Origin: Ilyonectria destructans
Taxonomy: Eukaryota; Ascomycota; Sordariomycetes; Hypocreales; Nectriaceae
DNA length: 64,000 bases
Reading direction: 5' to 3'
Assembly (NCBI GenBank): GCA_020740775.1
Contig: JAHEWK010000017.1
Span: 1,364,001 to 1,428,000 of the forward strand
Shown piece by piece: positions 23,588-33,523 of this stretch. The stretch's first letter is position 1. Each line of letters opens with the position of its first letter. The translations under genes and the position numbers were made by a program. The notes under the pieces were generated by a model. That model searched no databases and had not been told where the DNA came from. It worked only from the letters and a program-made list of their open reading frames with translations.

Positions 23588-24813
23588 TTCTCACCATCTT
23601 AGACGGAGTCGCGTCTCAAGAGGGTAGGGTTCTCATAAGGACGACGAAACATCCCCAGTGCCTCGACCACGGACTTGTGCGACCTGGTAGAGTGGACAGG
23701 CAGATTGCATTTGGCTTAACCCTAAGAGTATGATCTGATCCAAAGAAGAAGGCCTCTAAGCTCTTGTGCTCCTCAAGCCGAAGAGCATCCATTACTGATC
23801 CCAAGGTTAAACGAGCTCCTGGCAGATTCTGACATCCCACCACCCACAACATACTAGGATCTCTCGCGACTCTTCCTCTCGGTAGCCAGGATCTCTTGCT
23901 CCAATATGAAGGACATCGAACGCCGAACGGCACAGGTCTGTCAGCGCTTGCGCATAACTGATATCCGGTCGTAGTGACGTTTGGATTCCATATCAGCCTC
24001 ACCAGGGTTCACCAGGGTTCACCAGGGTTCCAAAATTGTTGCTGTAGGTTGACTCCATGCCTCGACTCCAGGATGGAACCATCCCCACCATTGGCCATGT
24101 ACGAATAGTAACCGTCATGAACTCGGCTCATCCCCTACTTCGGACGGCATGGGGCGACGAAGGAAAACGTGGTAACGCGGCCAGCTATTTCGAGCGGTCA
24201 AGAGTCTTCAGCTTTCAACCCCAAAACATTTGACTCCGTTGCTAGTCGCAAGAAGACTGAGCCGTGCAAGCAAGAGCTTGCTTCATTGCCATGTGCAGCC
24301 ACCGGAAGCGACTGGCTACCCCGTCAATACGAGGACTGCAGCCGCTGTATCACGGTCGATCTTATCTCTAAAGCGTTGGTGGATACGATTGCGTAAGTTA
24401 GAATATACTCCGTTGTTCCACACCATCCATGGAAAGTGAGATCGTCACCGAGGCGTTCCATGTAGCCAGGGTAGCACTGCCGGGAAAGGGTTCCTAGCGC
24501 TTTTCCAGGACACAGAAAATCAACTGCCGCGGACACAATCCCATCCGTCATTGCCATCGCCCCGTTGCAATGAGCATTAACTAGATTTAGAAACCCGGCC
24601 ATCGAGAGAATGCGGAGCCTCGCGGCCCCAGGGGACACACCTCTGCTCTTCATGGTACTACCGGTACGTAGGAGCCGGGTCGTCATCGCATAGATATAAT
24701 CTGCTTTAACTCCATCGTCGGCATGAAACAAGACCAACTCTTGAACCACTCCTTTCCATCCAAAGCGCCACCGTCTAGAGTGGACTGCGACTTTCCGACT
24801 TTCGATTCTGGCA
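23588..24813. other. no gene seen; contains a 10-bp triplicate
   Basis: No supportable coding region. accagggttc is repeated three times at 24001-24030. Confidence 0.4.
24001..24030. repeat. three perfect 10-bp tandem units
   Basis: accagggttc x3. Confidence 0.9.
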
Positions 24814-25338
24814 ATGGAAGGGTTCCTTGTCCCGGATACCTACGTGGTAGTCGCTCCCAACCTTAATGACCTGTTGATTGCCAGCATCATCTGGGGTTTT
24901 ACCCTAGCCACGGGAGTCTTTTCAGGCACCAAGGCGTTCAAACAGACGTGGGCAACATGGAGACGGTCGCGTCGCCTACACGCCTACGCATATATGATAT
25001 GGGCCAATGGATCGAGTCCATGGTCATTGGCGTTCTGTCCTGGGTCTTCATTCGCGGATTCATCGAGCCAAGGTGAGTTGGACTGCGTGTCGATGGTGTT
25101 TCCGATGCTAACGAGGCTGTACAGCTTTTGGATATACTTGCATTCTGTCCGCAGAATCCGTCCTACGAAAGGGGAAAATCCGCCAACAATCGCTCTCAGT
25201 GTGCCTCTGGGTCGTACAGATCCAATGCATCTGCGGCATCATCATTAATCGAATCGCCCTCTTGATGGTCAACAAGCGCGACGCAGCCAAGATCCGATTG
25301 GTTACCGCTGTCATTCTGGGCCTGATTAATATCAATAG
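24814..25338 (+). pseudogene. fungal integral membrane protein, frameshifted and truncated by a Crypton
   Basis: The start MEGFLVPDTYVVVAPNLNDL is followed by a first membrane segment (LLIASIIWGFTLATGVFSG) and the block TWATWRRSRRLHAYAYMIW, a pattern of a common uncharacterised fungal family with about seven membrane helices. At 25001-25003 (GGG, GGGG expected) the frame slips; the conserved continuation GQWIESMVIGVLSWVFIRGF is one base out. A GT-AG intron follows (about 25072-25125), and then membrane segments with CICGIIINRIALLMV and IRLVTAVILGLINI. Coding ends at about 25330 where GC-rich Crypton sequence begins, so the C-terminal third is missing. Function unknown. Confidence 0.6.
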
Positions 25339-28150
25339 GATATCCACATCGGGCCCCCCGCGCTGGCCACCCGGATGGCCGTGGATATTCGCGAATATCC
25401 ATGCTCCCTCGCTGATCGGCCCCTATAACTTCAGGGAGCTCCAGGGGCCTCCAGCGCCCTCCAGAGCCTCCGGGGCACCTGGGGTGCCCCGGTCCTGCTG
25501 ATCTGGCGCTAAAAGGCGCTGGAAGGCCGGCCCGGCCTGAAGATTATTTATATATCTCTGTAGACCCCAGGCCCGTCTAGGCTGGCCTATTCTCTCTGAA
25601 GACCTCATATACGATAGATTGCATCAGCTGCCGCCTCTTTAATTGATATCCGACTATAACGACGAGAAAACGGGCTGGGAGGAAGAAGGCGGCGGCTGTA
25701 GCTGACTCGATAACCGTCAGGACCAGCACTATAATGACTACTGCAACCGGAGCTGCCGCCAGGGCCGCTACAGCCGGCACCAGGCACCACAGTTGCATCG
25801 GGCTTAACGCGCACAATAACGCTGAGCTACGTGCTAACGCACAGCATATCCTCTCGATAATTCAGGACGCAAGGCCGAGAAATACGCTGGCTGCATATAA
25901 GCCGAAGCAGAAGGAGTTTAGGGACTTCTGCAAGTACAAGCAGTATCAGGATGCAGATACCGTCACAGAAGATAAGCTCCTCCTCTTCCTTATTGAGGAG
26001 GCTGCAGACCGGCTGCTCAGGGCCAAGAGCTATAAGGCAGCTGAGGATACTCTACAGGAGGCTATACAGCTTGCCTGGCAATCAGTCCGCAGCTATATAA
26101 CTGCTATCACCGACCTATATCGTGCGCAAAAAGCACTCAAGATAAATACCCACCCTTCACCCCGGGAGGATAACATTTAGGAGTACCTTAAGTCCCTCTA
26201 GCGTCGGGATGCACAGCAGGATAAGGCCAGCTACACCGATAAAGGCCGTAATACCCTCCTCGATAGATATACAGAGCAGGAATTCAAACATATCTGCTAC
26301 AAGCTCTAGGTATATAGCAGCACTGCTGCTAAGTACCACCTGCAGACTCTCATAGATCTGCTGCTCGGGCACTATATACTGACCCGGGGCGGCAACTGCC
26401 GCACAGCTAAGATCTCGAACCTCTTTACCTTCAAGTTCGAGGGGGAGGGCCCGACCCGCTACATACCCCTAATCTTTACAATAAGGATAGGAAAGCAGAA
26501 CCAGTATAGCCGTCTTGAGACAGCTGGAGCCCTCCGGAATAAGAACCCGATTATCTGCATGCTAGGCGGCCTTGCCTTCTACCTCCTCTATCGGTGGGAT
26601 ATAGCTGCCAACAAGCCGTTTCCAGACCCTAGCCAGAGGTCTATATAGTACAATACACGGCTGATTGGAGGGAGCGGGAGCGGGTATAACTATATAGCAG
26701 CCCTCTTATATAACTACAGCAAGACTGGGTCGTTAAGGTATTTATATATGCCGGCATCATCTCGAGGAAGAAGATGCATATTAGCTGGAGCTCGGGGGCC
26801 AAGACAGCCAAGCTGAAGGGGATTAGCAAGGACCAGATCCACCGGACAGGCCGCTGGAACTAGAAGCAGATGATCGGCTGCTACCTGAACTCCCTGCCTC
26901 GCAAGTTTATACATATAATAGCCGGGCATCTGCCACAGAAGGGGTGCTTCGAGATACGCCGTGCTGCCATCATGCCGCCGGATACCCTCCTCTCTCTGAT
27001 CTGGCCAGACCTCAACCGTTAGAAGGGCCGGTTCTGTTGGATAGCTTATGTGACCACTTGATGACCTTGAACGTGTGTATTTCTTCTGTCCCTGTTCACT
27101 GTCGCTCCCGCCCCTTGAGGTAGCCAGCCGGATAGCTCGGCGAGCCCCTATTTCTCACGTGACTCCCTGGAGCCCAGGTGTTCCAACATGCCTCCAATTC
27201 AACAGGTTCGGCCCTACCCCCGATCAGATCAACAACCTTGCAGCTATAGAGCTTACGAGCCTGCTCTTATACCTCCATAAGGTTATCCTATAAGACTCAG
27301 TCTTCTTAATTAAGCAGTTCCCAGATAGCCCAATTTGAAACCACCCGGTCTTTCAGCACGAGGCCTACTTACAGTTCGCACAAGAGGTATCAGCCCTCAT
27401 ACAAGAAGAGGGCAAGAGGCCGAGCCAGCTAGCCCTACTAGCCCAGGCCGTCCCAGCTCTTACAGACTACCTCCAGTCCGTCGATACCCGCAACGACACG
27501 AGGATCGCCAGCCTACAGGCCGACCTTAGGGCGGATCTAAGAGCCGACCTACAAGCCGAGCTTCAGGGCGTCAGGGAGCAGGCCTCGCAGCTCCAGTCGC
27601 TCTTCTTAACTGGCCTTACCTTCCAGCTCAAGACAGCCGCCACCCCTAGTCTCCTGCAGCTACAACCAGCACCAGTACTGCCGCTAGCACCAGCACTTAC
27701 CGCCGCTGCCGCCGCCGCTGCTACTAAAGAGGCCCAAAGCCAGTATATAACAGCTTACTCAAGCAATAGCAGTAACAGCTGCTCAGTAACCCCAGGGCTA
27801 GAAAGACCGCCATAGCATCATATATGCCGGAAGGTTAAGACAGTCAGGGACTTATAGAGAGAGTGGACAGTCGGGCTACGAGGCCAGCAAGCTATTACTA
27901 CTATCCATAGCCGCTGGGGAAACCGGTGGCGGGCTGGCCGGAGGAGCGAGGTGCAGTGGTACTCCCTACGGCTCGAGATCATCAAGGAGATTCGCCGTAT
28001 GGCGCAGGCTCAGCGTATAAGCGAGGAGGCTGCGATGTATGCCATAAGCCTGTAGCAGCAGCAGATGGGCTACTCAATTGACCAGCTCTGCAAATTCCTC
28101 CGAGCTAATAGAAAGACCCGGCTAACTATGCAGAAGAAAAAGAAGTAAAA
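25339..28150 (+). mobile_element. Crypton-like element with tyrosine-recombinase/Ndc10-II and GCR1_C domains, RIP-mutated
   Basis: From 25734 the translation has the order known in fungal Cryptons: an N-terminal helical region (NTLAAYKPKQKEFRDFCKYK), a CBF3/Ndc10 domain II-like region (LIDLLLGHYILTRGGNCRTA, ... GEGPTRYIPLIFTIRIGKQN, ... GLAFYLLYRWD) and a C-terminal GCR1_C DNA-binding domain (REWTVGLRGQQAITTI, then WRAGRRSEVQWYSLRLEIIK). At least ten in-frame stops interrupt it. Those with an interpretable context fall where Gln (CAG/CAA) or Trp (TGG) is expected, the pattern left by RIP. Coding is interrupted between about 27033 and 27213 by a segment with GT..CAG borders that fits an intron. 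The left end has a 20-bp palindrome; the right end was not located. Confidence 0.75.
25382..25401. repeat. 20-bp perfect palindrome at the Crypton left end
   Basis: TGGATATTCGCGAATATCCA is its own reverse complement. A further ggatatcc half-match lies about 40 bp to the left, at the junction with the membrane-protein gene. Confidence 0.8.
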
Positions 28151-28529
28151 AAGAGAGGTCGGCGGTATTTATAGGGTTTATAAGTAATTCATAATCTACA
28201 ATCTCTATCTTCCTCTTGTAGGCTGTGAATAATACCTCTTCTATCCGCAGGCCGCCTCGGGCTAGGCAAGCAGTTCGCGGCCCTCCGGGCTGCCTATATG
28301 TAACTCATCGCAAAAGTGCCTCATCGCATAAACTGACGGATCCGGGATCGGGGGGCCCTGCTCGATAGCTTCAAGCAGGTTCCCGGTCATTGCGCAAAGA
28401 TAGAGACCCTCGATTACGTAGGAATTGCGTTACGCCGGTCAGGCCGGGCGACCGTGGAGAGGGGGTAATATTCGAAGTCGGTGAGGGCACAGACGTGATT
28501 TGGCGGCGTTGTGGCGCTAAGCCGTTGAA

Positions 28530-28790
28530 TCAGCCACCAAGAGGCCGCCATGGATATCCTATTGGTATCGAGGCAGTTCTTCTGGCCTGGAGCTGCAGCA
28601 GATGTGCGCCAGTTTGTGAGGAACTGTGAGGTCTGCGGCAGGAATACGATCTGGCGAGACGCCAAGAAGGGGTTCCTGAAGCCCCATTGATCTCGCAAGA
28701 ACATCTGGGAGTTTGGTGGGCTATGTGCAAGTCAGGGCAGGATTATGAAACCTGCATTATAGCCCATAATTATATATCCCGATATCTATT
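28530..28790 (+). mobile_element. Ty3/gypsy polyprotein scrap (integrase zinc-binding domain)
   Basis: The frame contains QFFWPGAAADVRQFVRNCEV followed by CGRNTIWRDAKKGFLKP, the H2C2-type zinc-binding segment found before the catalytic core of gypsy integrases. A stop follows at once and the next stretch (GQDYETC-like remains) is out of frame. No other part of the polyprotein and no LTR is seen. The region 28151-28529 between this and the Crypton is probably also transposon-derived. Confidence 0.65.
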
Positions 28791-28960
28791 TGCCCCTCCT
28801 AGCTCAACCCTGTTCTACTCGTTCCCAATCAAAGCTCTACTAACTTTTGAGGTCTAATGGCTTCGGTGCCGTCCCCTTAACATCAGCTCACCGATCCCAG
28901 AATAAGTAGATCAACATATCATTACACACATCAATTAGATCTCCCCTCTTCTCGTCTTCG

Positions 28961-29821
28961 TTATCCATCTGTCGAAAGAGCCCAGTGAGAATCGATTTGT
29001 TGACATGACTCAGTGGGTTGGGTGTGTGACGTAGTATCTGGAGCAACTACCCGGGAAAATGCAAGTGCCGGAGTTTGTTGGGTGAAGACAAGCAGCCGGT
29101 TGAGAAGTATGAATTCGACTTTCAACTTGATGCTGTAAATGAGAGGCTTGCATGTCGTCTCAAGATCAAAGTTGTTAGTATACTCTAGGATAACCAAGAC
29201 CGAGTCCAAGAGTATGTTAACAAGAAACAGGGCGGCGAGTTGTGCAACAATTTTCCGTCCCTCGGCGCCTCTGAGTGCTATCACAGGCTGAAAACTGTGA
29301 TAGCCTTCCCATAAGAATAAGCCGGAGATGATAGATTCTTGCGTAGAGAATAGAACTATTTCGACCCTCTCGTATATATGGAAGACATGGAGGTAGCTTC
29401 CGGTGTTCGTTTGCAAAAGAATAAAAATGACTGTTTCTGGAATGTGCAGAGCCATAGCATTGAGTATAATCATAAGAAGGACTAGGCGAATTTTGACGGG
29501 ATTGTCAACCACAAGATGGAGACGGGACCAGAGCACGACGGACTGTCCAGTGACCATGAGACACCAGCCAAGGATCGAGAAAGCGCCCATGGCGACGCTC
29601 GACGCGATCCTATAATAGCGCAGCAAGAAGGCGATGGCGTGGGCCGGAATCCCAGTGGCGGCTGCGATCATACTCCAAAAATACCGCCCATTCCATCGTT
29701 TGAATGTACTAAATATCAAGAAGAAGATCTCGAGGGTGTTGTAAAATGCAACTGCAAACAACCCGGCCATCAGGAGGGCCTTGGGTGTCGAGAGCGGTGA
29801 AGGCTCTGTCTCGCCCGCCAT
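28961..29821 (-). CDS. seven-transmembrane protein of the DUF7703 type
   Basis: Intronless, 286 residues. Membrane segments can be read at about residues 15-40 (LLMAGLFAVAFYNTLEIFFL), 45-65, 75-95, 110-130, 150-170, 185-210 and 220-240, with short polar loops and a polar C-terminus rich in Thr/Ser. The opening TLEIFFLIFSTFKRWNGRYF and the motif LLRYY resemble the uncharacterised fungal DUF7703 family, often found near secondary-metabolism or accessory genes. No lesion. Function unknown; the topology recalls receptors but no ligand or G-protein motif is visible. The family name is recalled and should be checked. Confidence 0.72.
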   Translation of the reverse strand: MAGETEPSPLSTPKALLMAGLFAVAFYNTLEIFFLIFSTFKRWNGRYFWSMIAAATGIPAHAIAFLLRYYRIASSVAMGAFSILGWCLMVTGQSVVLWSRLHLVVDNPVKIRLVLLMIILNAMALHIPETVIFILLQTNTGSYLHVFHIYERVEIVLFSTQESIISGLFLWEGYHSFQPVIALRGAEGRKIVAQLAALFLVNILLDSVLVILEYTNNFDLETTCKPLIYSIKLKVEFILLNRLLVFTQQTPALAFSRVVAPDTTSHTQPTESCQQIDSHWALSTDG

Positions 29822-30402
29822 CGAGTCAAGGGTCGAGCTCGGGAGCCTCCAGGTGCAGAAATTTCGAATCTGAGTGGCCTTGACCTAGAGGGTTGGCTAT
29901 CAAGAGGCGGCTCTGAACAAGGTATGATACCCGGTGTTAGGGAGACATCAAGGCGATTGTAAGGTGGAATTTTTTTCGTTGGAGAATCTCCGGTGCAGAA
30001 CCTTGCGTAAGAAATAAATGCGAACATGCTGCTCCCGAAGTGAGCACAAATCACAATCTGATAAAAGTTTGACGTAGGCGCTAGGTCACCCCGCTATGTA
30101 ACCCAACTATGTCACCCATGAACTTCAATTGGTGTGACGAAGAACTCGGCGTTTTTGTCTTGGCCATGTACCAAGATTGGAGCGGACTTGCCGCTGCGTA
30201 GAAACCAGCGATGTCGGCCGGCCATGCGGGTCATGACCAAACTGGTCAATTAATTCTTAGTACCTACTCAATCGGCACGTTGCTCTTCGAAGACTGCATC
30301 TATCCATTTCCACATCCCTAACTCTAACTATTGCCTGTTGGTGGGCCGTGTTGCCTGGTAAATGAACACGAGTAGGTGACAGACGAGTCGGTACTTGCGC
30401 GG

Positions 30403-31960
30403 TTAGCACCAGTGTGCCTTCTTCTGCCTCCTGATCGCGTCATGGTATTCTTTGCCTGCTTCCTTGGCTCTCTTTTCCAGATCCGGCGACTTGTGACCCC
30501 TTCGGCGTTGTGATCTCGCCTGGTTTCTACAGTACGTGTACGCCCGTCGAAGTCGGGTCACATCTGTCGTCCAGCACCTCTTCGCGTACGGAGATGGCTT
30601 TGCTAAAGGCACGAGCCTGTCGATTGCTTCGAGCACAACTCCCATGAGCCCGTCCGTTTGGGTCTGCATACCGCCGTCCCATGGCAGCCATCGGAGCTTT
30701 TCCTCTACTCTTTCTCTGATTGCTGTCCATGGTGCGTTCTTGAACAGCCGTCGTTCGCCGGTTCTCTTTTCTGGCTCACTGAGGTCAAACTCGGTTCGGA
30801 TTGCTCTGTGATCTGAACCATGTTCCGTCGGGTGGATCCCGCATGATACCATCTCCTCAGCCAACTCGGCCGACGCCAGTATCAAGTCTATCGTGCTTGA
30901 GTGCTCCGAGTTCTCCCACGTCTTCGTCCCCGGGGGGAGAAGGCTGAGTAAGCTGTACTCCTCCATGAGACCGACAATCGGCTCTGCCTCACCTTGTCTC
31001 CTGCCTATCACGTCATCTCCTCCCCAGAGATGGTCGTGACGATTGAAGTCGCCCGCTAGGATCACGTCCGTTCTTCTCCCTGATGCATTGCGGAACGTCG
31101 TCACTTGAGTATGCAGCATCTCCATTGTGGCCAGCAGCATCTCCTCGTTCTTCCCCTCCACGTACACCGAGATCACCAGCACATCCCTGTCAGGGAGTCG
31201 CAGCACCGCCCCCGTTAGGTCTGCTGACGCCATCGGGATCTGTTCCGCCTCTATTTCTCGTCGAATCCATAGCATGCTACGGATCGGCCACTGCGCATCA
31301 TGCGTCCGCGTCATCTTGGTCCAGTTGCTATGGCTGTTCGGTGTCGTCACCACCGCGTCGTCAATGGTTCGCGCGTATGGTTCGGCAACGGCCAGCACTG
31401 CGTACTGCTGAAGGTCCTGGTCGTTCATCATGCCTAGTTGGACCACGTCTCTCTTTCGCACGTTGAGTTGGAATATTTGCAGCTTAGTATGCATCGCCTC
31501 GTTCATTTCATGCCCGGCAGTTTCAGCTGAAAGCTTCGTGCGGCCCTCCGCAGGTAGCACATGACGGATCTGCTACCTGGCATTGCCTGTGCTGGTGTCC
31601 TTGCTGCGCACACCTTTCGCATACCTGCTCCTTCTTGCACGCGAATGCTTTGTGGCCAATGTTCCAGCACTTGTAGCACTGAACTGGTCCTTGGCGCCGC
31701 TCAAAGACGCTGGTGCTGGCTGACTCCCCGGCCAGGTGAAAGTATCCCTCCTCGAGGAGTCGTTTCGCGTCGTATCCTTTCGTCACGTAGATCACCATTG
31801 ACCCGTACGTCTTGCCGTTCTCCCTATCGCTGAGCCAGTGGATCTTGGCAATCGTTACATCGTTCTCCTTGCCTAGTGCCTCTGCGGCTCCCGGCAGTAC
31901 GTTGCCAGATGTGTCCAGGACTGCGACTGACCCCGTCATGGCCTTGTCAAGAACGTCCAA
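30403..31960 (-). mobile_element. Tad-like LINE, 5' half: zinc-knuckle ORF1 end and endonuclease
   Basis: The minus frame 31960-31523 ends an ORF1 (gag-like) protein with CCHC knuckles: CYKCWNIGHKAFAC, CERCAQQGHQHRQC, CATCGGPHEAFS. The overlapping frame 31560-30403 is the apurinic-type endonuclease domain of ORF2 (LQIFQLNVRKRD, VILAGDFNRHDHLWGG, STIDLILAS, GSDHRAIRTEFD). It breaks off at QKKAHW just before the reverse transcriptase, with an immediate stop. Both catalytic blocks of the endonuclease are present, but with no RT the copy is dead. The 5' start of ORF1 is also missing. Confidence 0.85.
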
Positions 31961-32431
31961 GTGTCTAGAACGACGATGAAGACATAGTCTTGGTCAGACA
32001 GGGGCGGGAGAACCATAATACAGTAGTTGAGCAAACCTGCAAGTTTCCAGCGCACCCCGCCTCTTAATCCTTGTTATGACTGTCCAACTAATGATGCATG
32101 TTCCCGCAGATTGATAATTTACGGTTTCATTTCGGGCATTGCCGCTGTTAATTCTAATTATACCGGCCTGGTTGCTTCCTGTTTCTTCCTCGCGCTTGTT
32201 GAAGCTGCCTACATGTAAGTTTGACGGGGCCCACTAGAACGACGCCCTGTTCAGGGGAGCTTGACAAGCGTCCAATCAGACGAGCTGGAGCTTTTGCCCG
32301 AGGGGCGAACCACATTCCTACCGTGTGGCGACACAAGCTGATTTCCGTGTGTGTGTATAAGAAGGTAAGGGCCAAGACGCGACAGGGTCAGACTACCAGC
32401 TCTTGCTTTTGTACTACGGACATATTTTATA

Positions 32432-33235
32432 ATGTCATCATTGGCTAGCATTATTTCTGGTTTATCTCCAGACCCATGGGGATTAAGCGATTTTACGGCC
32501 TATCTTTCAAGAAATCATTGCCTAGAAAACCTACAATTCGTCCAAGACGCGTCGAGATACCGTGTTTGTTACGCAGAGATAGTCGGGGGTAACCGAATCC
32601 CCCGGGCCTCTTTACGGTGTCATTACGATTACCTACAGGCACTATGGGAAGGTCTTCTGGGCACTTATATCCGTCCCAATGGACATCGCGAGGTCAACCT
32701 TCCATCTGAAGTTAGTGATCGACTTCTCGGATTCCGTTCTTCTGATTTTCTTCCACACCCATCGGAACTGGACGATGCCGTCGAGATCGTTCATCAGCTT
32801 ATGGAGGACTCGATTCTACCAGGGTTCATGAACTCTCATATGTCGTTAGAGAAACCGGGTGACAGAGGGCGGGGTAAACGGAGGGGAACTAGCGGCAGAG
32901 ATCGGCGAAAGATCTCAACGTCGAGCCCAGAATTGGACCACCGGAGAAAGTTGCAAGTTAGCGGGGCCTCCGGATTGCGGGCTTCCGGTTTGCGAGGGGA
33001 CGGAGGGGATGGAGGACATGGAGGGGACGCCTTTTATGCACGCCGCCACTCAATAGGAGGTGCTGAACCATCACCTCGCAGTCATTTGCTGCGGCGCACG
33101 ATAGAGGTTTTCGACCATACTGTCTGCGGAGTTAGGGGTATGAGATGGTTGAAGCCGCCGATAGAGAAGGATGGAGAAGCAGATGTTGAGATTCGTACTA
33201 GTGATCAGTATGTAAGCGCAAAGTCTTTGGGATGA
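32432..33235 (+). CDS. small RGS-domain protein
   Basis: Intronless, 267 residues. Residues about 15-135 form an RGS-like fold: GLSDFTAYLSRNHCLENLQF, ending HQLMEDSILPGFMNSH, with the helix LQALWEGLLGTYIRPNGHRE between. RGS domains speed GTP hydrolysis by G-alpha subunits or act as scaffolds. The C-terminal half is basic and low in complexity (RGRGKRRGTSGRDRRK, then Gly/Asp repeats near LRGDGGDGGHGGD), probably disordered. No membrane segment is seen. The stop is at 33233-33235. Context gives no partner, though a second, broken RGS gene (the GprK-like receptor) is in the same window. Confidence 0.72.
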   Translation: MSSLASIISGLSPDPWGLSDFTAYLSRNHCLENLQFVQDASRYRVCYAEIVGGNRIPRASLRCHYDYLQALWEGLLGTYIRPNGHREVNLPSEVSDRLLGFRSSDFLPHPSELDDAVEIVHQLMEDSILPGFMNSHMSLEKPGDRGRGKRRGTSGRDRRKISTSSPELDHRRKLQVSGASGLRASGLRGDGGDGGHGGDAFYARRHSIGGAEPSPRSHLLRRTIEVFDHTVCGVRGMRWLKPPIEKDGEADVEIRTSDQYVSAKSLG

Positions 33236-33523
33236 GCTCGTTGCTGGTGGCCTAAACGGGGGATTTGGGTGGGCACAAATTAATGACTTGAAGATAAGCG
33301 TCCTGTGTTAACATCTGCAAGCGCCTCAGCCGCCAATTGAAACGATTAACAGTGCCGCATTCAACGTCGCCACGAGCGGCACAAAGGCGCGGATTTTCAT
33401 CTCGCGGAGTCATCGCGAGCTTGATTACTAGATGGATAATATCGAAGGTTTCATACTTCAGAGGCTGGTCATTGTTCAGAGATCCACAAATATGAAACAC
33501 TTTTTTATCCCCATTCATACCAC

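Noticed and set aside
25734..27000. Possible Starship captain (DUF3435-type tyrosine recombinase)
   Set aside because: The visible blocks fit Ndc10 domain II plus GCR1_C, i.e. a Crypton; the element is short and mutated, and no cargo with a matching far border was found.
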